DNA of 64,000 nucleotides from Clostridiales bacterium (GTDB lineage Bacteria > Bacillota > Clostridia > Oscillospirales > Oscillospiraceae). Numbering within the stretch: the stretch's first letter is position 1; the number at the start of each line of letters is the position of its first letter. This document shows, one piece after another, positions 41,106 to 49,731 of this stretch. The translations under genes were made by a program, and so were the position numbers. Under the pieces are notes generated by a model. It did not search any database. It was not told the origin of the DNA and saw only the letters and a program-made list of their open reading frames with translations. Location of the stretch: NCBI GenBank assembly GCA_022775085.1, contig JALFJQ010000014.1, forward strand, positions 1 to 64,000, written 5' to 3'.

Positions 41106-42657
41106 GATATTCCTCCTCGGTGTTCACGCTCCAGATGTTTGTTTTGCCCGCAACGCCGTTTTTGATGTTTTTCACAGTCTCGAAGGAGGTGACCATGGAG
41201 TGATCCATGTTGTTGTAGCGGTGCTGGCCGTTTCTGCCTATGCAGTACAGATTTTGGAAGCCATCCAGATAGGCAACCAGCTTGTCGATTTCGTAATAGG
41301 TGTCAAAGTAGGCGGGGTAGGCCTTCTGGACGCACTCCTTGTGGTAATCGAGAACATCCTCCCGGCTTTCGAGAACGCCCATGCTCAGAAGCTCGGACAC
41401 GGCAAAGTCCACCCACTCTTGCTCACTCATGTTCCAGTACCGGTCTCCCTCGGTGCAGAAGTATTCCAGACCCATCCATACCGTCTCCTCGGGCTTTGCC
41501 ACCATGTAGGGAGACCAGTTGTTGAAAATCTGAATCCGTCCCAGCTTGACACCCACATCCTGCACGTAAATCCAGCAGTCGGGTACGATGTTTTGCAGGG
41601 TTTTCAGCTTGGTCTCATTTTTCAGAGCGATTTTCCGGACGCACAGGCCTACGGTGACGAAATCCCGATAGGGAAGCCCAGCGGCAATGCGGCCGATATC
41701 GGCGGGAACATCCTTCATGCCTGCCACCAGATCCTTCAGCGGCATGGAGGAGATGTAGCAGTCGGCGGCAACGGTGTGCTTCTGCCCATCCTGCTCGTAA
41801 ACCAGCTCCTTTACGGCATTGCCCTCGGTGTGAACCTCCACCACCTTGCAGCCCTTGCGGATTTCGCCGCCCATATTCTCAAATTCCTTCGCGGCGGTTT
41901 CCCACAGCTGGCCGGGGCCGAACTTGGGGTACTGGAATTCTTCAATGAGGGAGGTTTCCACATGGGCGTTTTTCTTCGTCTGAGGCAGAGCCTTCTGTAC
42001 AATGTCCTTCAAAATGGCCACAATGGACAATCCCTTCACCCGCTGGGCACCCCAGTCGGCGGAGATATCCCGGGGATGACGGCCCCAGAGCTTTTCCGTG
42101 TAGCCCTCAAAGAACATGGAGTAGAGCTTTTTGCCAAAGCGGTTGATGTAGAAATTCTCCAGAGAATCCTCGTCCTTTTTGCACACGGCGGAGTACAGGT
42201 AGCTGAAGCCCGCGTTCATGGTGGTGAGGAAGCCCATGTTGTGGATGGTGTTCCAGTTCATCTTCACAGGATAGTCGAAGAACTTCTTCTTGTAGTAGAT
42301 TCTGGACACCCGGTTTCTCGTCAGCATGACCCGGTCTTCTTCATCGGGATCCGGGCCGCCGGGGGTGGTGGGAACGCTTCTGCCTAAGATTTTGTCGTCC
42401 ATGGCGGGAGCGCCCTGCTTGGGCATGATCTCGTTCCACCAGTCCGTCACATTGCCGTCCTTGCTGAAAAAGCGGTGGCCGCCGATGTCCATGCGGTTGC
42501 CGTTGTGCCGTACGGTACGGGAGATGCCGCCGATGGCGTCGCTCTGCTCCAGAATCAGAACCTCATAGGTTTCCTGGGAGCCGTCCCGGTTTTTCAGCAG
42601 CTCATATCCGGCGGTGATGCCTGCGGGGCCTGCTCCGATGATGACTACTTTCTTCAT
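41089..42657 (-). CDS. FAD-dependent oxidoreductase, Glf/amine-oxidase type
   Basis: 522 residues from ATG 42657 (GAGGT upstream). N-terminal dinucleotide fold VVIIGAGPAGITAGYEL, then EQSDAIGGISRTV and DIGGHRFFSK. The middle has EGYTEKLWGRHPRDISADWG, as in UDP-galactopyranose mutase relatives. The C-terminal FAD contact reads NLYCIGRNGQHRYNNMDHSM. Relatives are annotated as protoporphyrinogen-oxidase-like or Glf-like. With GtrA and GT-C-like genes in the same run, a nucleotide-sugar or lipid-sugar substrate is more likely than porphyrin; this is inference. Confidence 0.85.
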   Translation of the reverse strand: MKKVVIIGAGPAGITAGYELLKNRDGSQETYEVLILEQSDAIGGISRTVRHNGNRMDIGGHRFFSKDGNVTDWWNEIMPKQGAPAMDDKILGRSVPTTPGGPDPDEEDRVMLTRNRVSRIYYKKKFFDYPVKMNWNTIHNMGFLTTMNAGFSYLYSAVCKKDEDSLENFYINRFGKKLYSMFFEGYTEKLWGRHPRDISADWGAQRVKGLSIVAILKDIVQKALPQTKKNAHVETSLIEEFQYPKFGPGQLWETAAKEFENMGGEIRKGCKVVEVHTEGNAVKELVYEQDGQKHTVAADCYISSMPLKDLVAGMKDVPADIGRIAAGLPYRDFVTVGLCVRKIALKNETKLKTLQNIVPDCWIYVQDVGVKLGRIQIFNNWSPYMVAKPEETVWMGLEYFCTEGDRYWNMSEQEWVDFAVSELLSMGVLESREDVLDYHKECVQKAYPAYFDTYYEIDKLVAYLDGFQNLYCIGRNGQHRYNNMDHSMVTSFETVKNIKNGVAGKTNIWSVNTEEEYHEEKK

Positions 42658-42668
42658 TTCCAATTACC

Positions 42669-43547
42669 TCAGCTTTCGTTTTGCTCTCCTACCAGCATGG
42701 GGGTCATCAGTGGGCTGTCAAAGAGATTGACAAACCGCTGACATTTGACCAAAAACGCATAGTAGATATTGTATCCGCAGCCCAGCAGGGTCTCCACGTT
42801 TGCCATGCCCTTAGCAAGAATCACATCGGCTTCTTCCAGAGCCTGCTTCGCTTCCGCACCCAGCTGATCCAGCTGGGTGCCAGGGATGAGATTGCCGTTG
42901 TCGATGACCCGGAAGGGAATGCCCACGGCTTCCGCATCCTCCCGAGTGGCATCGTTGAGGGCGGGGCCGCCCCGGACGCAGAAGGTGATTTCGATATTGG
43001 GATAGCTTTCCGAGACGGCCTCGGCGAAAATGCGGTCAAAGCCGATCTCCCCGGCGTTGTCCGTCAGATACAGCAGCTTTTTCCCGTTTTTCAGATCCTG
43101 ACAGAACTGTTCAAAAACGGCCCTATCGAACCGGATCTCTTCGGCGGAATCCAGCATTTGTGTGAATTTTTCGAAGCTGACCTGCCCCTGCAGGGAGGCA
43201 AAGTCCAGATAATTGCCCAGAATGGCAAATTGCAGTCCTGCCAGCACCGGGTCTTCCGCACTTTGCACCCGCTGCCGGATCTGCGGCATATGGGACAGAA
43301 CCAGGGCGTTAGAGTCAAGCTTTTCCTGCCGGAACCGGTCGATTTCCAGACCGTAGCGTTCATGCAGCAGCCGGGCAATTTGAGGGGCATGCCAGGTGGA
43401 GGGCACGTCCTTCGGCCCCTCCAGATACAGCCGCATCAGATCCCGGGCAAAGTCCATGGTCTCCTCCGGAGATCCCAGAGGTTCGGCGACCGCGAGATTG
43501 CGCCGCAGGCTGCATTGCAGACAGGCGGCGTCCATTACGATGCTCAT
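42669..43547 (-). CDS. DUF89/ARMT1-like protein
   Basis: 292 residues. CLQCSLRRNL at the N-terminus, then LLYLTDNAGEIGFDRIFAE with the conserved DNAGE motif, VRGGPALNDATREDA and a C-terminal DVILAKGMANVETL. DUF89 proteins are metal-dependent phosphatases that are thought to remove damaged or overflow sugar phosphates. First gene of the run leading to the Glf-like gene, 11 bp away. Confidence 0.88.
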   Translation of the reverse strand: MSIVMDAACLQCSLRRNLAVAEPLGSPEETMDFARDLMRLYLEGPKDVPSTWHAPQIARLLHERYGLEIDRFRQEKLDSNALVLSHMPQIRQRVQSAEDPVLAGLQFAILGNYLDFASLQGQVSFEKFTQMLDSAEEIRFDRAVFEQFCQDLKNGKKLLYLTDNAGEIGFDRIFAEAVSESYPNIEITFCVRGGPALNDATREDAEAVGIPFRVIDNGNLIPGTQLDQLGAEAKQALEEADVILAKGMANVETLLGCGYNIYYAFLVKCQRFVNLFDSPLMTPMLVGEQNES

Positions 43548-43571
43548 TGTGAAAAACTCCTCAGTAGCAGA

Positions 43572-43595
43572 GTAGGACGGGGTTATGACCCCGCC
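43572..43595. repeat. GGGGTCATGACCCC-type palindrome, second copy
   Basis: GGACGGGGTTATGACCCCGCC; imperfect sibling of 27908-27935, with the centre TTATGA instead of TCATGA. Confidence 0.6.
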
Positions 43596-43710
43596 GGCCC
43601 GGTTGGATTTTTGCCGGGTAAAAAACGACGCTGAATGTTACATTTTTATAAGAACGAAACCCATGAACGGGAATTGGTGCGTCGGCGTGGTCAAATATAG
43701 GCCCTGCGGC

Positions 43711-44334
43711 TTAAAGGCTCAGAAGGTCGGCAAAGCTGTCAATTTTATAGTCGTATCGGTCAGGCGTTCCGAAACCGTAGGATGCCCAGATGAAAGAGAT
43801 CCCCGCCTCCTGCGTGGCCTCGCAGTCGAGCTGGGTGTCACCGACATAGGCACAGTCTGTGACGTGATACGTTTCCATCAGGGTACGGATGGTGGCCCCT
43901 TTGTTGGTGCCGGTTTCTCCGAAGCAAAGGTGGCCCTGAATCAGACCCGTCAGACCCAGCTTTTCCATGCACAGCTCCGGATACCCCTTCTGGCTGTTGC
44001 TGACGATGAACAGGCGGTGCGTTTTTGCCAGCTGCTCCATGGTTTCCCGGATGCCGGGATACCCAATGCGGCAGGGGTTTTCCTGCAAATGCCTGTCCCC
44101 GGCGTCCATGCACCGATTCATCAGGGCATAGCGCTCCGGCACGGGAACGGAGGGGAAAATGATGTCGGCGATGTCCGTCATGACCTTGCCGAACAGGGGC
44201 AGGAACGTATCCGCGTTCACCGCCAGCTGGGACAGCCCCTCCTTTTCCAGTTGGGCATTGTAGCCCTCGGCGATCACTGCCCGGGAGTCCCAAAGCGTGC
44301 CGTCAATGTCAAAAATCAAGCTTTCGTATCGCAT
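43711..44334 (-). CDS. HAD-superfamily phosphatase
   Basis: 207 residues. Motif I DIDGTLWDS (about 9-17), motif II VSNSQKG, motif III K in TGTNKGATI, and motif IV VGDTQLDCEA. Helical cap type as in phosphoglycolate phosphatase relatives. The substrate cannot be told. It overlaps the end of udk by 19 bp and closes the murI-udk-HAD operon. Confidence 0.88.
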   Translation of the reverse strand: MRYESLIFDIDGTLWDSRAVIAEGYNAQLEKEGLSQLAVNADTFLPLFGKVMTDIADIIFPSVPVPERYALMNRCMDAGDRHLQENPCRIGYPGIRETMEQLAKTHRLFIVSNSQKGYPELCMEKLGLTGLIQGHLCFGETGTNKGATIRTLMETYHVTDCAYVGDTQLDCEATQEAGISFIWASYGFGTPDRYDYKIDSFADLLSL

Positions 44335-44954
44335 ATATCCTCCAAATGCCGCTGAATGCGGCCTGTGATCATATCCAGCGCGACCCAGTTTTCTCCACCC
44401 TCGGGAACTACAATGTGCGCGTATTTCTTGCTGGGTTCCACATATTTTTCGTGCATGGGCTTGACCGTCTGCTGGTATTGGGTCAGCACGCTTTCCAGGG
44501 TCCTCCCACGCTTATTCACATCCCGGGCGATCCGGCGGCACAGCCGGATGTCCGCGTCGGTGTCCACGAAAATGCGGATGTCCATCAAATTGCGCAGGGC
44601 CTCGTTTTCGAAGATCAGGATGCCCTCCACGATGATGACCTTTTTCGGCACAATGTGCATGGTCTGGTCGGAACGGTTGTGGATGGTGAAGTCGTAGATG
44701 GGGCAGTCGATGGCTTCCCCGCGGCGCAGCATGGAAAGATGATCTGCCATCAGCTCCGTTTCCAGAGAGGCAGGTTCGTCGTAGTTCAGCCGGCAGCGCT
44801 GTTCATAGGTCAGCTCGTCGTGGCGGCGGTAGTAATTATCGTGGCTGAGCACGGTGACCTCGTCCCAGAATTTGCCGATGAGATTGTCCATCAGGGTGGT
44901 TTTACCGCTGCCGGTGCCGCCGGCGATGCCGATGACCAGAATATCGTTTTCCAT
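44316..44954 (-). CDS. udk: Uridine kinase
   Basis: 212 residues from ATG 44954; AGGAGG lies 7 nt before it, which rules out the TTG two codons upstream. P-loop GIAGGTGSGKTT (about 8-19), SHDNYYRRHDEL, YDFTIHNRSDQT and IVEGILIFEN, then RRIARDVNKRGRT. It phosphorylates uridine and cytidine for pyrimidine salvage. It starts 3 bp after the glutamate racemase stop. Confidence 0.93.
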   Translation of the reverse strand: MENDILVIGIAGGTGSGKTTLMDNLIGKFWDEVTVLSHDNYYRRHDELTYEQRCRLNYDEPASLETELMADHLSMLRRGEAIDCPIYDFTIHNRSDQTMHIVPKKVIIVEGILIFENEALRNLMDIRIFVDTDADIRLCRRIARDVNKRGRTLESVLTQYQQTVKPMHEKYVEPSKKYAHIVVPEGGENWVALDMITGRIQRHLEDICDTKA

Positions 44955-44956
44955 TG

Positions 44957-45730
44957 TCAATCCTCCTGTGTAAGCCGTTCCCGGGACAGCCGCAGCATAT
45001 CCGGGTCAGGGGAACTGTTGCAGATCGTCACCTCTCCGGGGCCGTTTTCCAGCAGGTCTGCCAGCTCAAGACGCCGCCGGGTCTCTCTCGCGGTGCCCTC
45101 GCCGCCGTCCAGCAGGACCACGTCCTGTCCAAGGACGCGGCGGATGGCTTTTTTCGCGAAAGGATAGTGGGTGCAGCCCAGCACCACCGCGTCCAGCTGA
45201 CCCAGATAGGGGCCGAGCACCGTTTTCAGCAGAGCTTCCGTCTCCGGTGAGTCTACCTTCCCGGCTTCCACCAGCTCCACCAGTCCCGGCGCTGGAATTT
45301 TGTAAATGGTGACGTTTTCGTCAAAGCGGTGCAGCAGCGTGTCGAATTTTTCTTCCCGCAGTGTCACCTCGGTTGCCAGAACGCCTACCCGGCCCCCGGG
45401 GAAGTGGTCCGCAGCCACCTTCAGGGCCGGCTCGATGCCTACCACGATCAGCTCCGGATGAGCCGCCCGGACATCATTCACCGCTGCCGCCGTGGCGGTG
45501 TTGCAGGCGATGACCAGTGCTTTCAGGGGGTATTCCGACAGGAGCTTCCCGACAGCAGTCAGCGTCAGCGCCCGGACTTCCTCCGTGGGGCGGCAGCCGT
45601 AGGGGGCGTTGGCGGAGTCGCCAAAGTAGAGGAACCGTTCCCCCGGCATCTGCCTTATCAGGTGCCGCAGCACGCTGATACCGCCCACGCCGGAGTCAAA
45701 AACGGCGATGTAATCTTTCTTTTCGTTCAT
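44957..45730 (-). CDS. murI: Glutamate racemase
   Basis: 257 residues from ATG 45730. DSGVGGISVL at the start, the two catalytic cysteines in ACNTATA and GCTHYPF, and FGDSANAPYGCR. It supplies D-glutamate for peptidoglycan. First gene of the operon with udk and the HAD gene. Confidence 0.95.
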   Translation of the reverse strand: MNEKKDYIAVFDSGVGGISVLRHLIRQMPGERFLYFGDSANAPYGCRPTEEVRALTLTAVGKLLSEYPLKALVIACNTATAAAVNDVRAAHPELIVVGIEPALKVAADHFPGGRVGVLATEVTLREEKFDTLLHRFDENVTIYKIPAPGLVELVEAGKVDSPETEALLKTVLGPYLGQLDAVVLGCTHYPFAKKAIRRVLGQDVVLLDGGEGTARETRRRLELADLLENGPGEVTICNSSPDPDMLRLSRERLTQED

Positions 45731-45791
45731 GGTTTCACCCAAATCCAGAGAAAATCAACGGATCATTGGAACCGTCTGAATATCAGAGCAT

Positions 45792-45820
45792 ATTTTATCA
45801 AATTTTATCTGGTTTTGCAA
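45792..45820 (-). promoter_or_regulatory. Promoter of the murI operon
   Basis: TTGCAA (45815-45820) and TAAAAT (45792-45797) on the minus strand, 17 bp apart. Confidence 0.7.
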
Positions 45821-45911
45821 TGCTTCACTGACAGATACGGGGAATTTTCTGACAGATTGTCCCGCTGCCGGGGAAAACCGGCGGCGGGATTGGGAAAAAC
45901 GGCAAAAATGT

Positions 45912-45935
45912 GGGGCGCTCCCGAAAGAGCGCCCC
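45912..45935 (-). terminator. Terminator of the Cys/Asn-rich peptide gene
   Basis: GGGGCGCTC/GAGCGCCCC stem followed by ACATTTTTG on the minus strand, 10 bp past the stop. Confidence 0.75.
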
Positions 45936-45944
45936 GGCCGTTCC

Positions 45945-46088
45945 TTAGCAGCAGCCGCAGTTATTGTTGTTGTCGCAGCCGTTCCAGCCCCAGCCTCCGC
46001 CGCAGTTGCAGAACAGCAGGATCAGGATGACGATCCACCACCAGTTGTTGTTCAGGCAGCCGCACAGACCGTTATTGTTGCCACACAT
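45945..46088 (-). CDS. Small Cys/Asn/Trp-rich membrane peptide (47 aa)
   Basis: 47 codons from ATG 46088 to TAA 45945-45947, with GGAGGT upstream and a terminator downstream. The sequence begins MCGNNNGLCGC, has a WWWIVILILLF membrane segment and ends in NNNNCGCC. Eight of 47 residues are cysteine. Similar tiny peptides in spore formers are spore- or envelope-associated, but no family is claimed. Its proper signals make it a real gene; function unknown. Confidence 0.75.
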   Translation of the reverse strand: MCGNNNGLCGCLNNNWWWIVILILLFCNCGGGWGWNGCDNNNNCGCC

Positions 46089-46415
46089 AGAAATACCTCC
46101 GAAGCAGGATTTTTTTGAGCTTCACCGCTCATTCCATGTTATTCTGCGCCGGCATTTTTGTGCGGAAGATGGGGCGAAACTGCGCTTGGGCCGTGGCCTG
46201 GGGTATCATAATGGGCAAGAGGGGTCGCGCGCTTTCGCGCGGTGGCACACTCCGAATCCAAACCCTTTTCCGGATCCGACAATGTGATGTCTATGGCCTT
46301 ATCCTGTTCGATATAGTCCTGCACCCGCAGGATTTGCTTTCGACTTTCTTGCCGTTTATATACGAGCAATGCCGCTGGAGGCTTCGGCGCTGATGGATCG
46401 GAAGGAAAAAAGCAC

Positions 46416-46444
46416 TTGATTTTTTCCGTGGAAGCGTATATGAT
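46416..46444 (+). promoter_or_regulatory. Promoter of the thiamine operon
   Basis: TTGATT (46416-46421) and TATGAT (46439-46444), 17 bp apart, starting transcription just before the riboswitch. The stretch 46130-46410 holds no supported gene. Confidence 0.65.
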
Positions 46445-46459
46445 AGACGCCGACAAGTG

Positions 46460-46552
46460 AATCAGCAAGGGAGCTTGTGTTGACAGGCTGAGAGGAAGGA
46501 ATCACCTTCGACCTTTTACCTGATGCGGGTAATGCCGCCGTAGGGAGCGTAT
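46460..46552 (+). ncRNA. TPP riboswitch (THI element)
   Basis: Carries the conserved parts in order: AAGGGAGC, GGCTGAGAGG, ACCTTTTACCTGATG, GGGTAATGCCGCCGTAGGGA. It binds thiamine diphosphate and, with the hairpin that follows, shuts off thiM-thiE. Confidence 0.95.
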
Positions 46553-46564
46553 GTGTGCATTTTT

Positions 46565-46596
46565 GGACGTTTCCTATGGGAAACGTCCATTTTTGT
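46565..46596 (+). terminator. Expression-platform terminator of the riboswitch
   Basis: GGACGTTTCC/GGAAACGTCC stem and ATTTTTGTTG, 13 bp after the aptamer and 16 bp before thiM. Confidence 0.9.
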
Positions 46597-46611
46597 TGGG
46601 AGAAAGAGAAT

Positions 46612-47412
46612 ATGCTGGGAGAAATCTTGGAACAGACGCAAAGAAAGAATCCGCTTCTGCACTGCATGGTGAATCTGGTCACCGCAAACGACTGCGCCAA
46701 TCTGGTGCTGGCCTGCGGGGCGTCTCCCATTATGGCGGAGGACTTGGAGGAAGCGGAGCAAGTCGTTTCTGCCTGTGACGGGCTGGTACTGAATCTGGGC
46801 ACTCCCAGCCCCCGGAAGGTGCAGGCGTTGCTTCTGGCGGGAAAAACCGCGAAAAGCCAGGGAAAGCCGGTTATTTTCGACCCGGTTGGTGCCGGATGCT
46901 CCGATTTCCGAAGGAACGCGGCACACGAAATGATCGAACAGGTTCGCCCGGACATTATCCGGGGCAATGCCAGCGAAATTCGCACCCTGCTGCTGGGTAC
47001 CCTGGCCCGCCGGGGCGTGGATGCCGATGTGGTTGCGGAGGAGCCGCTGGAACTGGCAAGGGCCCTGGCAGAGAAAACCGGGGCGGTGGTGGTCATTTCC
47101 GGGGATGTGGATGTGGTCACGGACGGAAAAACCGCTTATCGGGTGCGCAACGGGCACCCCATGATGCGCTCCGTCACCGGCACCGGCTGCCAGATGTCGG
47201 CTCTCATTGGGGCCTACGCCGCCGCAAATACCGAAAAACTGCTTCATAGCGTACTGGCTGGTGTCTGCGGTTTCGGGCTGTGCGGAGAACTGGCTTACCA
47301 ACGTCTGAGTGTGTTGGACGGAAACGCCAGCTATCGCAATTACATCATTGACGCGGTATACCATTTGACCGGGGAAGCCCTGGAGAAGGGAGCCAGATAT
47401 GAAATTTGCTGA
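46612..47412 (+). CDS. thiM: Hydroxyethylthiazole kinase
   Basis: 266 residues from ATG 46612 (GGGAGAAAG upstream); an earlier in-frame ATG lies inside the terminator. LHCMVNLVTANDCAN, VFDPVGAGCSDFR-like IFDPVGAGCS, RGNASEI and the catalytic SVTGTGCQMSA. It phosphorylates salvaged thiazole alcohol for ThiE. It overlaps thiE by 14 bp. Confidence 0.95.
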   Translation: MLGEILEQTQRKNPLLHCMVNLVTANDCANLVLACGASPIMAEDLEEAEQVVSACDGLVLNLGTPSPRKVQALLLAGKTAKSQGKPVIFDPVGAGCSDFRRNAAHEMIEQVRPDIIRGNASEIRTLLLGTLARRGVDADVVAEEPLELARALAEKTGAVVVISGDVDVVTDGKTAYRVRNGHPMMRSVTGTGCQMSALIGAYAAANTEKLLHSVLAGVCGFGLCGELAYQRLSVLDGNASYRNYIIDAVYHLTGEALEKGARYEIC

Positions 47413-48037
47413 ATCCATGCTGCGGCTCTACGCCGTCACCGACCGAAGCTGGTTGGGAAATCAAACCCTTGCCCAGCAGGTGGAACAGGCCCTCCGGGGC
47501 GGCGCCACCTGCGTGCAGCTGCGGGAAAAGGAACTGAACCCAGCAGCGTTTTTTGCAGAAGCCAAAGAAATGAAAATCTTGTGTGCCCGTTATGGGGTTC
47601 CGCTCATCATCAACGACAATGTGGAGCTTGCGTTGAAAGTCGATGCCGACGGGGTTCACGTTGGGCAGGAGGACATGGATGCCCGGGATGTGCGGGGGCT
47701 GATCGGCCCTGACAAAATTCTCGGCGTCACTGCCAAAACCATAGAGCAGGCGCAGAAGGCCCAGCTGGCCGGGGCGGACTACCTGGGCAGCGGTGCGGTG
47801 TTCGGCTCCACCACAAAGTTGAACGCCAAGCCCATGACGAAGGAGCTTCTGCAAAGCATCTGCCAAAGCGTGACCATTCCCGTCGTTGCCATCGGCGGCA
47901 TCCACCGGGGGAACATTGCTTTCCTCGAAGGAACCGGCATCCGGGGGGCGGCAGTGGTGTCCGGCATCTTTTCGGCGGTGGATATTGCGGAAGAATGCCG
48001 CATTTTACGGGCAGAGATCGATAAAATCGTCAAATAA
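47399..48037 (+). CDS. thiE: Thiamine-phosphate synthase
   Basis: 212 residues. TIM-barrel motifs CVQLREKEL, LIINDNVELAL, GVHVGQEDMDARDVR, GVTAKTIEQA, YLGSGAVFGSTTK and AIGGI. It joins HMP diphosphate and thiazole phosphate. After the stop there is a dispersed repeat and then the thiW leader, so transcription of thiW-thiD-thiC is probably separate or attenuated. Confidence 0.95.
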   Translation: MKFAESMLRLYAVTDRSWLGNQTLAQQVEQALRGGATCVQLREKELNPAAFFAEAKEMKILCARYGVPLIINDNVELALKVDADGVHVGQEDMDARDVRGLIGPDKILGVTAKTIEQAQKAQLAGADYLGSGAVFGSTTKLNAKPMTKELLQSICQSVTIPVVAIGGIHRGNIAFLEGTGIRGAAVVSGIFSAVDIAEECRILRAEIDKIVK

Positions 48038-48061
48038 TTGGCCATCCGGAGCAGTCAGGAG

Positions 48062-48102
48062 ACGGATTGCCACACCAGCGTGCGCGCTGGTTCGCAATGA
48101 CA
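48062..48102. repeat. Half copy of the TGTCATTGCG repeat
   Basis: ACGGATTGCCACACCAGCGT...CGCAATGACA, matching the right half of the 52306-52428 element; the AACCAGCG/CGCTGG core is a hairpin. Confidence 0.75.
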
Positions 48103-48132
48103 GGTTTCTTCTGTGGCTCTTTGGATAATATT

Positions 48133-48317
48133 CCTTTGAAAGGAGGGCAGGTTCAGTCAGAGGGGGAGCGCCCTGTGACGGTGGTATGCAGCGATGGGAA
48201 GCCGTGTTCCGGCGTGAGAGGAGACCAGTAAGTCTCGACCGACCGATAGGGATACGATACCCTGTCGTCCCGGGTGGGAGACTGCATTGCCTCTGCCGCC
48301 CTGACTATTTTCAAAGG
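48133..48317 (+). ncRNA. Unassigned structured leader RNA of thiW
   Basis: 185 nt closed by a 9-bp stem, CCTTTGAAA (48133-48141) with TTTCAAAGG (48309-48317). The 3' strand contains the first part of the thiW Shine-Dalgarno (AAGGAG, 48314-48319), so folding hides it. Inside are hairpins AAGCCG/CGGC (about 48200-48216), GAGAC/GTCTC (48222-48237), and a CGATAGGG/CCCTGTCG stem (48241-48266). The THI-box motifs of a TPP riboswitch are absent, and I could not match it to cobalamin, FMN, THF or T-box leaders. A cis-regulator of the thiazole transporter is likely. Confidence 0.55.
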
Positions 48318-48328
48318 AGATCATCATT

Positions 48329-48841
48329 ATGAAAAAGAATCACACCCTTCGCCTGACCCTTGCCGCGGCACTCTGCGCCGTAGCCGTTGTTGGCAGTATG
48401 CTGTCCTTCCCCGTATTCGGAAGCAAGTGCGCTCCGGTGCAGCATGTTGTCAATGTGCTCTGCGCCGTCCTTCTCGGCCCCTGGTACGGTGTTGCCGTGG
48501 CCTTTGCCGCCAGCCTGATCCGGAATCTGCTGGGTCTCGGCAGTCTGCTGGCCTTCCCCGGCAGCATGTGCGGCGCGCTGCTGTGCGGCATCGTGTACCA
48601 CAAGTGCATTAAGGTCATCCCCACCGCCGTGGCGGAAATTCTGGGCACCGGCATCATCGGCGGGTTGCTTGCCTACCCCATTGCCATTGCCTTCATGGGC
48701 GTGTCCGCCGCGAAAGTTGCCTTCTACGCCTACATCATCCCCTTCCTGATTTCCACCACGGCAGGTTCCGTTCTGGCGGTGGTCATCGTGCTGGCCCTCC
48801 AGCGGGCGGGGGCGCTGAGCAAAATTCAGAGCAGACTGTAA
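48329..48841 (+). CDS. thiW: ThiW, thiazole transporter substrate component (ECF type)
   Basis: 170 residues with about five membrane segments. The ThiW-typical block FPVFGSKCAPVQHVVNVLCAVLLGP is at about 27-51, and GSLLAFPGSMCGALLCGI follows. As an S component it would bind hydroxyethylthiazole and dock on a shared EcfAAT module encoded elsewhere. Its ribosome site lies in the closing stem of the leader RNA. Confidence 0.93.
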   Translation: MKKNHTLRLTLAAALCAVAVVGSMLSFPVFGSKCAPVQHVVNVLCAVLLGPWYGVAVAFAASLIRNLLGLGSLLAFPGSMCGALLCGIVYHKCIKVIPTAVAEILGTGIIGGLLAYPIAIAFMGVSAAKVAFYAYIIPFLISTTAGSVLAVVIVLALQRAGALSKIQSRL

Positions 48842-48910
48842 GTAAATTCAGCGGTACATTGGGGGCACCACCTTGTATCGCTTTACAAAAATAATGCAAA
48901 GGAGTTTTAT

Positions 48911-49708
48911 ATGAAAACAGCATTATCAATCGCCGGAAGCGATTCCAGCGGAGGCGCCGGGATTCAAGCGGACATCAAGACCATGACGATGAACGGCGTC
49001 TACGCCATGACCGCCATCACTGCCCTGACAGCCCAGAACACCACCGGCGTCCGGGCCATTCAGGAGGTCTCTCCGGCGTTTCTGCAAGCCCAGATCGACG
49101 CGGTGTTCGAGGACATTTTTCCCGACGCGGTGAAGATCGGCATGGTGGCATCCTCTGACCTGATAAAGGTCATAGCGGAACGGCTGCGGTTCTATGAGCC
49201 GGGGAACATTGTGGTAGACCCGGTGATGGTGGCAACCAGCGGTTCTTCTCTCATGAAAACCGACGCGGTTCAGACCCTGTGTCAGGAGCTGCTGCCCCTG
49301 GCCGCAGTGGTGACACCCAACATCCCGGAAGCGCAGATTCTGGCGGAACAGGAAATTAGGGACGAAAAGGATATGCGCACCGCCGCCAAGACCATCGGCG
49401 ACCGCTACGGCTGTGCCGTGCTGCTTAAGGGCGGCCACAGCGTCAGTGACGCCAACGATCTGCTCTACGCCGACGGAGAATACCGCTGGTTCTATGGGAA
49501 GCGGATTGACAATCCCAATACCCACGGCACCGGCTGCACCCTGTCCAGCGCCATTGCCGCAAATCTGGCAAAGGGGTATGGTCTGGAGGACGCGGTGGGG
49601 AAAGCGAAGGACTACATCTCCGGGGCGCTGGCCGCCATGCTGGACTTAGGCCACGGCTCCGGCCCCATGAACCACGCCTTTGATCTGAATTCAACATTTG
49701 GTCAATAA
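48911..49708 (+). CDS. thiD: HMP/HMP-phosphate kinase
   Basis: 265 residues with AAAGGAG before ATG 48911. Motifs [43 protein letters not shown] and the anion hole [15 protein letters not shown]. It makes HMP diphosphate for ThiE. It is placed between thiW and thiC. Confidence 0.95.
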   Translation: MKTALSIAGSDSSGGAGIQADIKTMTMNGVYAMTAITALTAQNTTGVRAIQEVSPAFLQAQIDAVFEDIFPDAVKIGMVASSDLIKVIAERLRFYEPGNIVVDPVMVATSGSSLMKTDAVQTLCQELLPLAAVVTPNIPEAQILAEQEIRDEKDMRTAAKTIGDRYGCAVLLKGGHSVSDANDLLYADGEYRWFYGKRIDNPNTHGTGCTLSSAIAANLAKGYGLEDAVGKAKDYISGALAAMLDLGHGSGPMNHAFDLNSTFGQ

Positions 49709-49731
49709 ATCCGCTTGAAAGGAAGAAACAT

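Noticed and set aside
46139-46468. Minus-strand frame upstream of the TPP riboswitch
   Set aside because: It overlaps the thiamine promoter region and has no ribosome site or recognised motif; chance open frame.
48133-48317. Second TPP or cobalamin riboswitch upstream of thiW
   Set aside because: The TPP motifs (CTGAGA, ACCTGAT, AATGCC) are absent, and the GGGAAG and GGAGACC pieces are not spaced as in cobalamin riboswitches.
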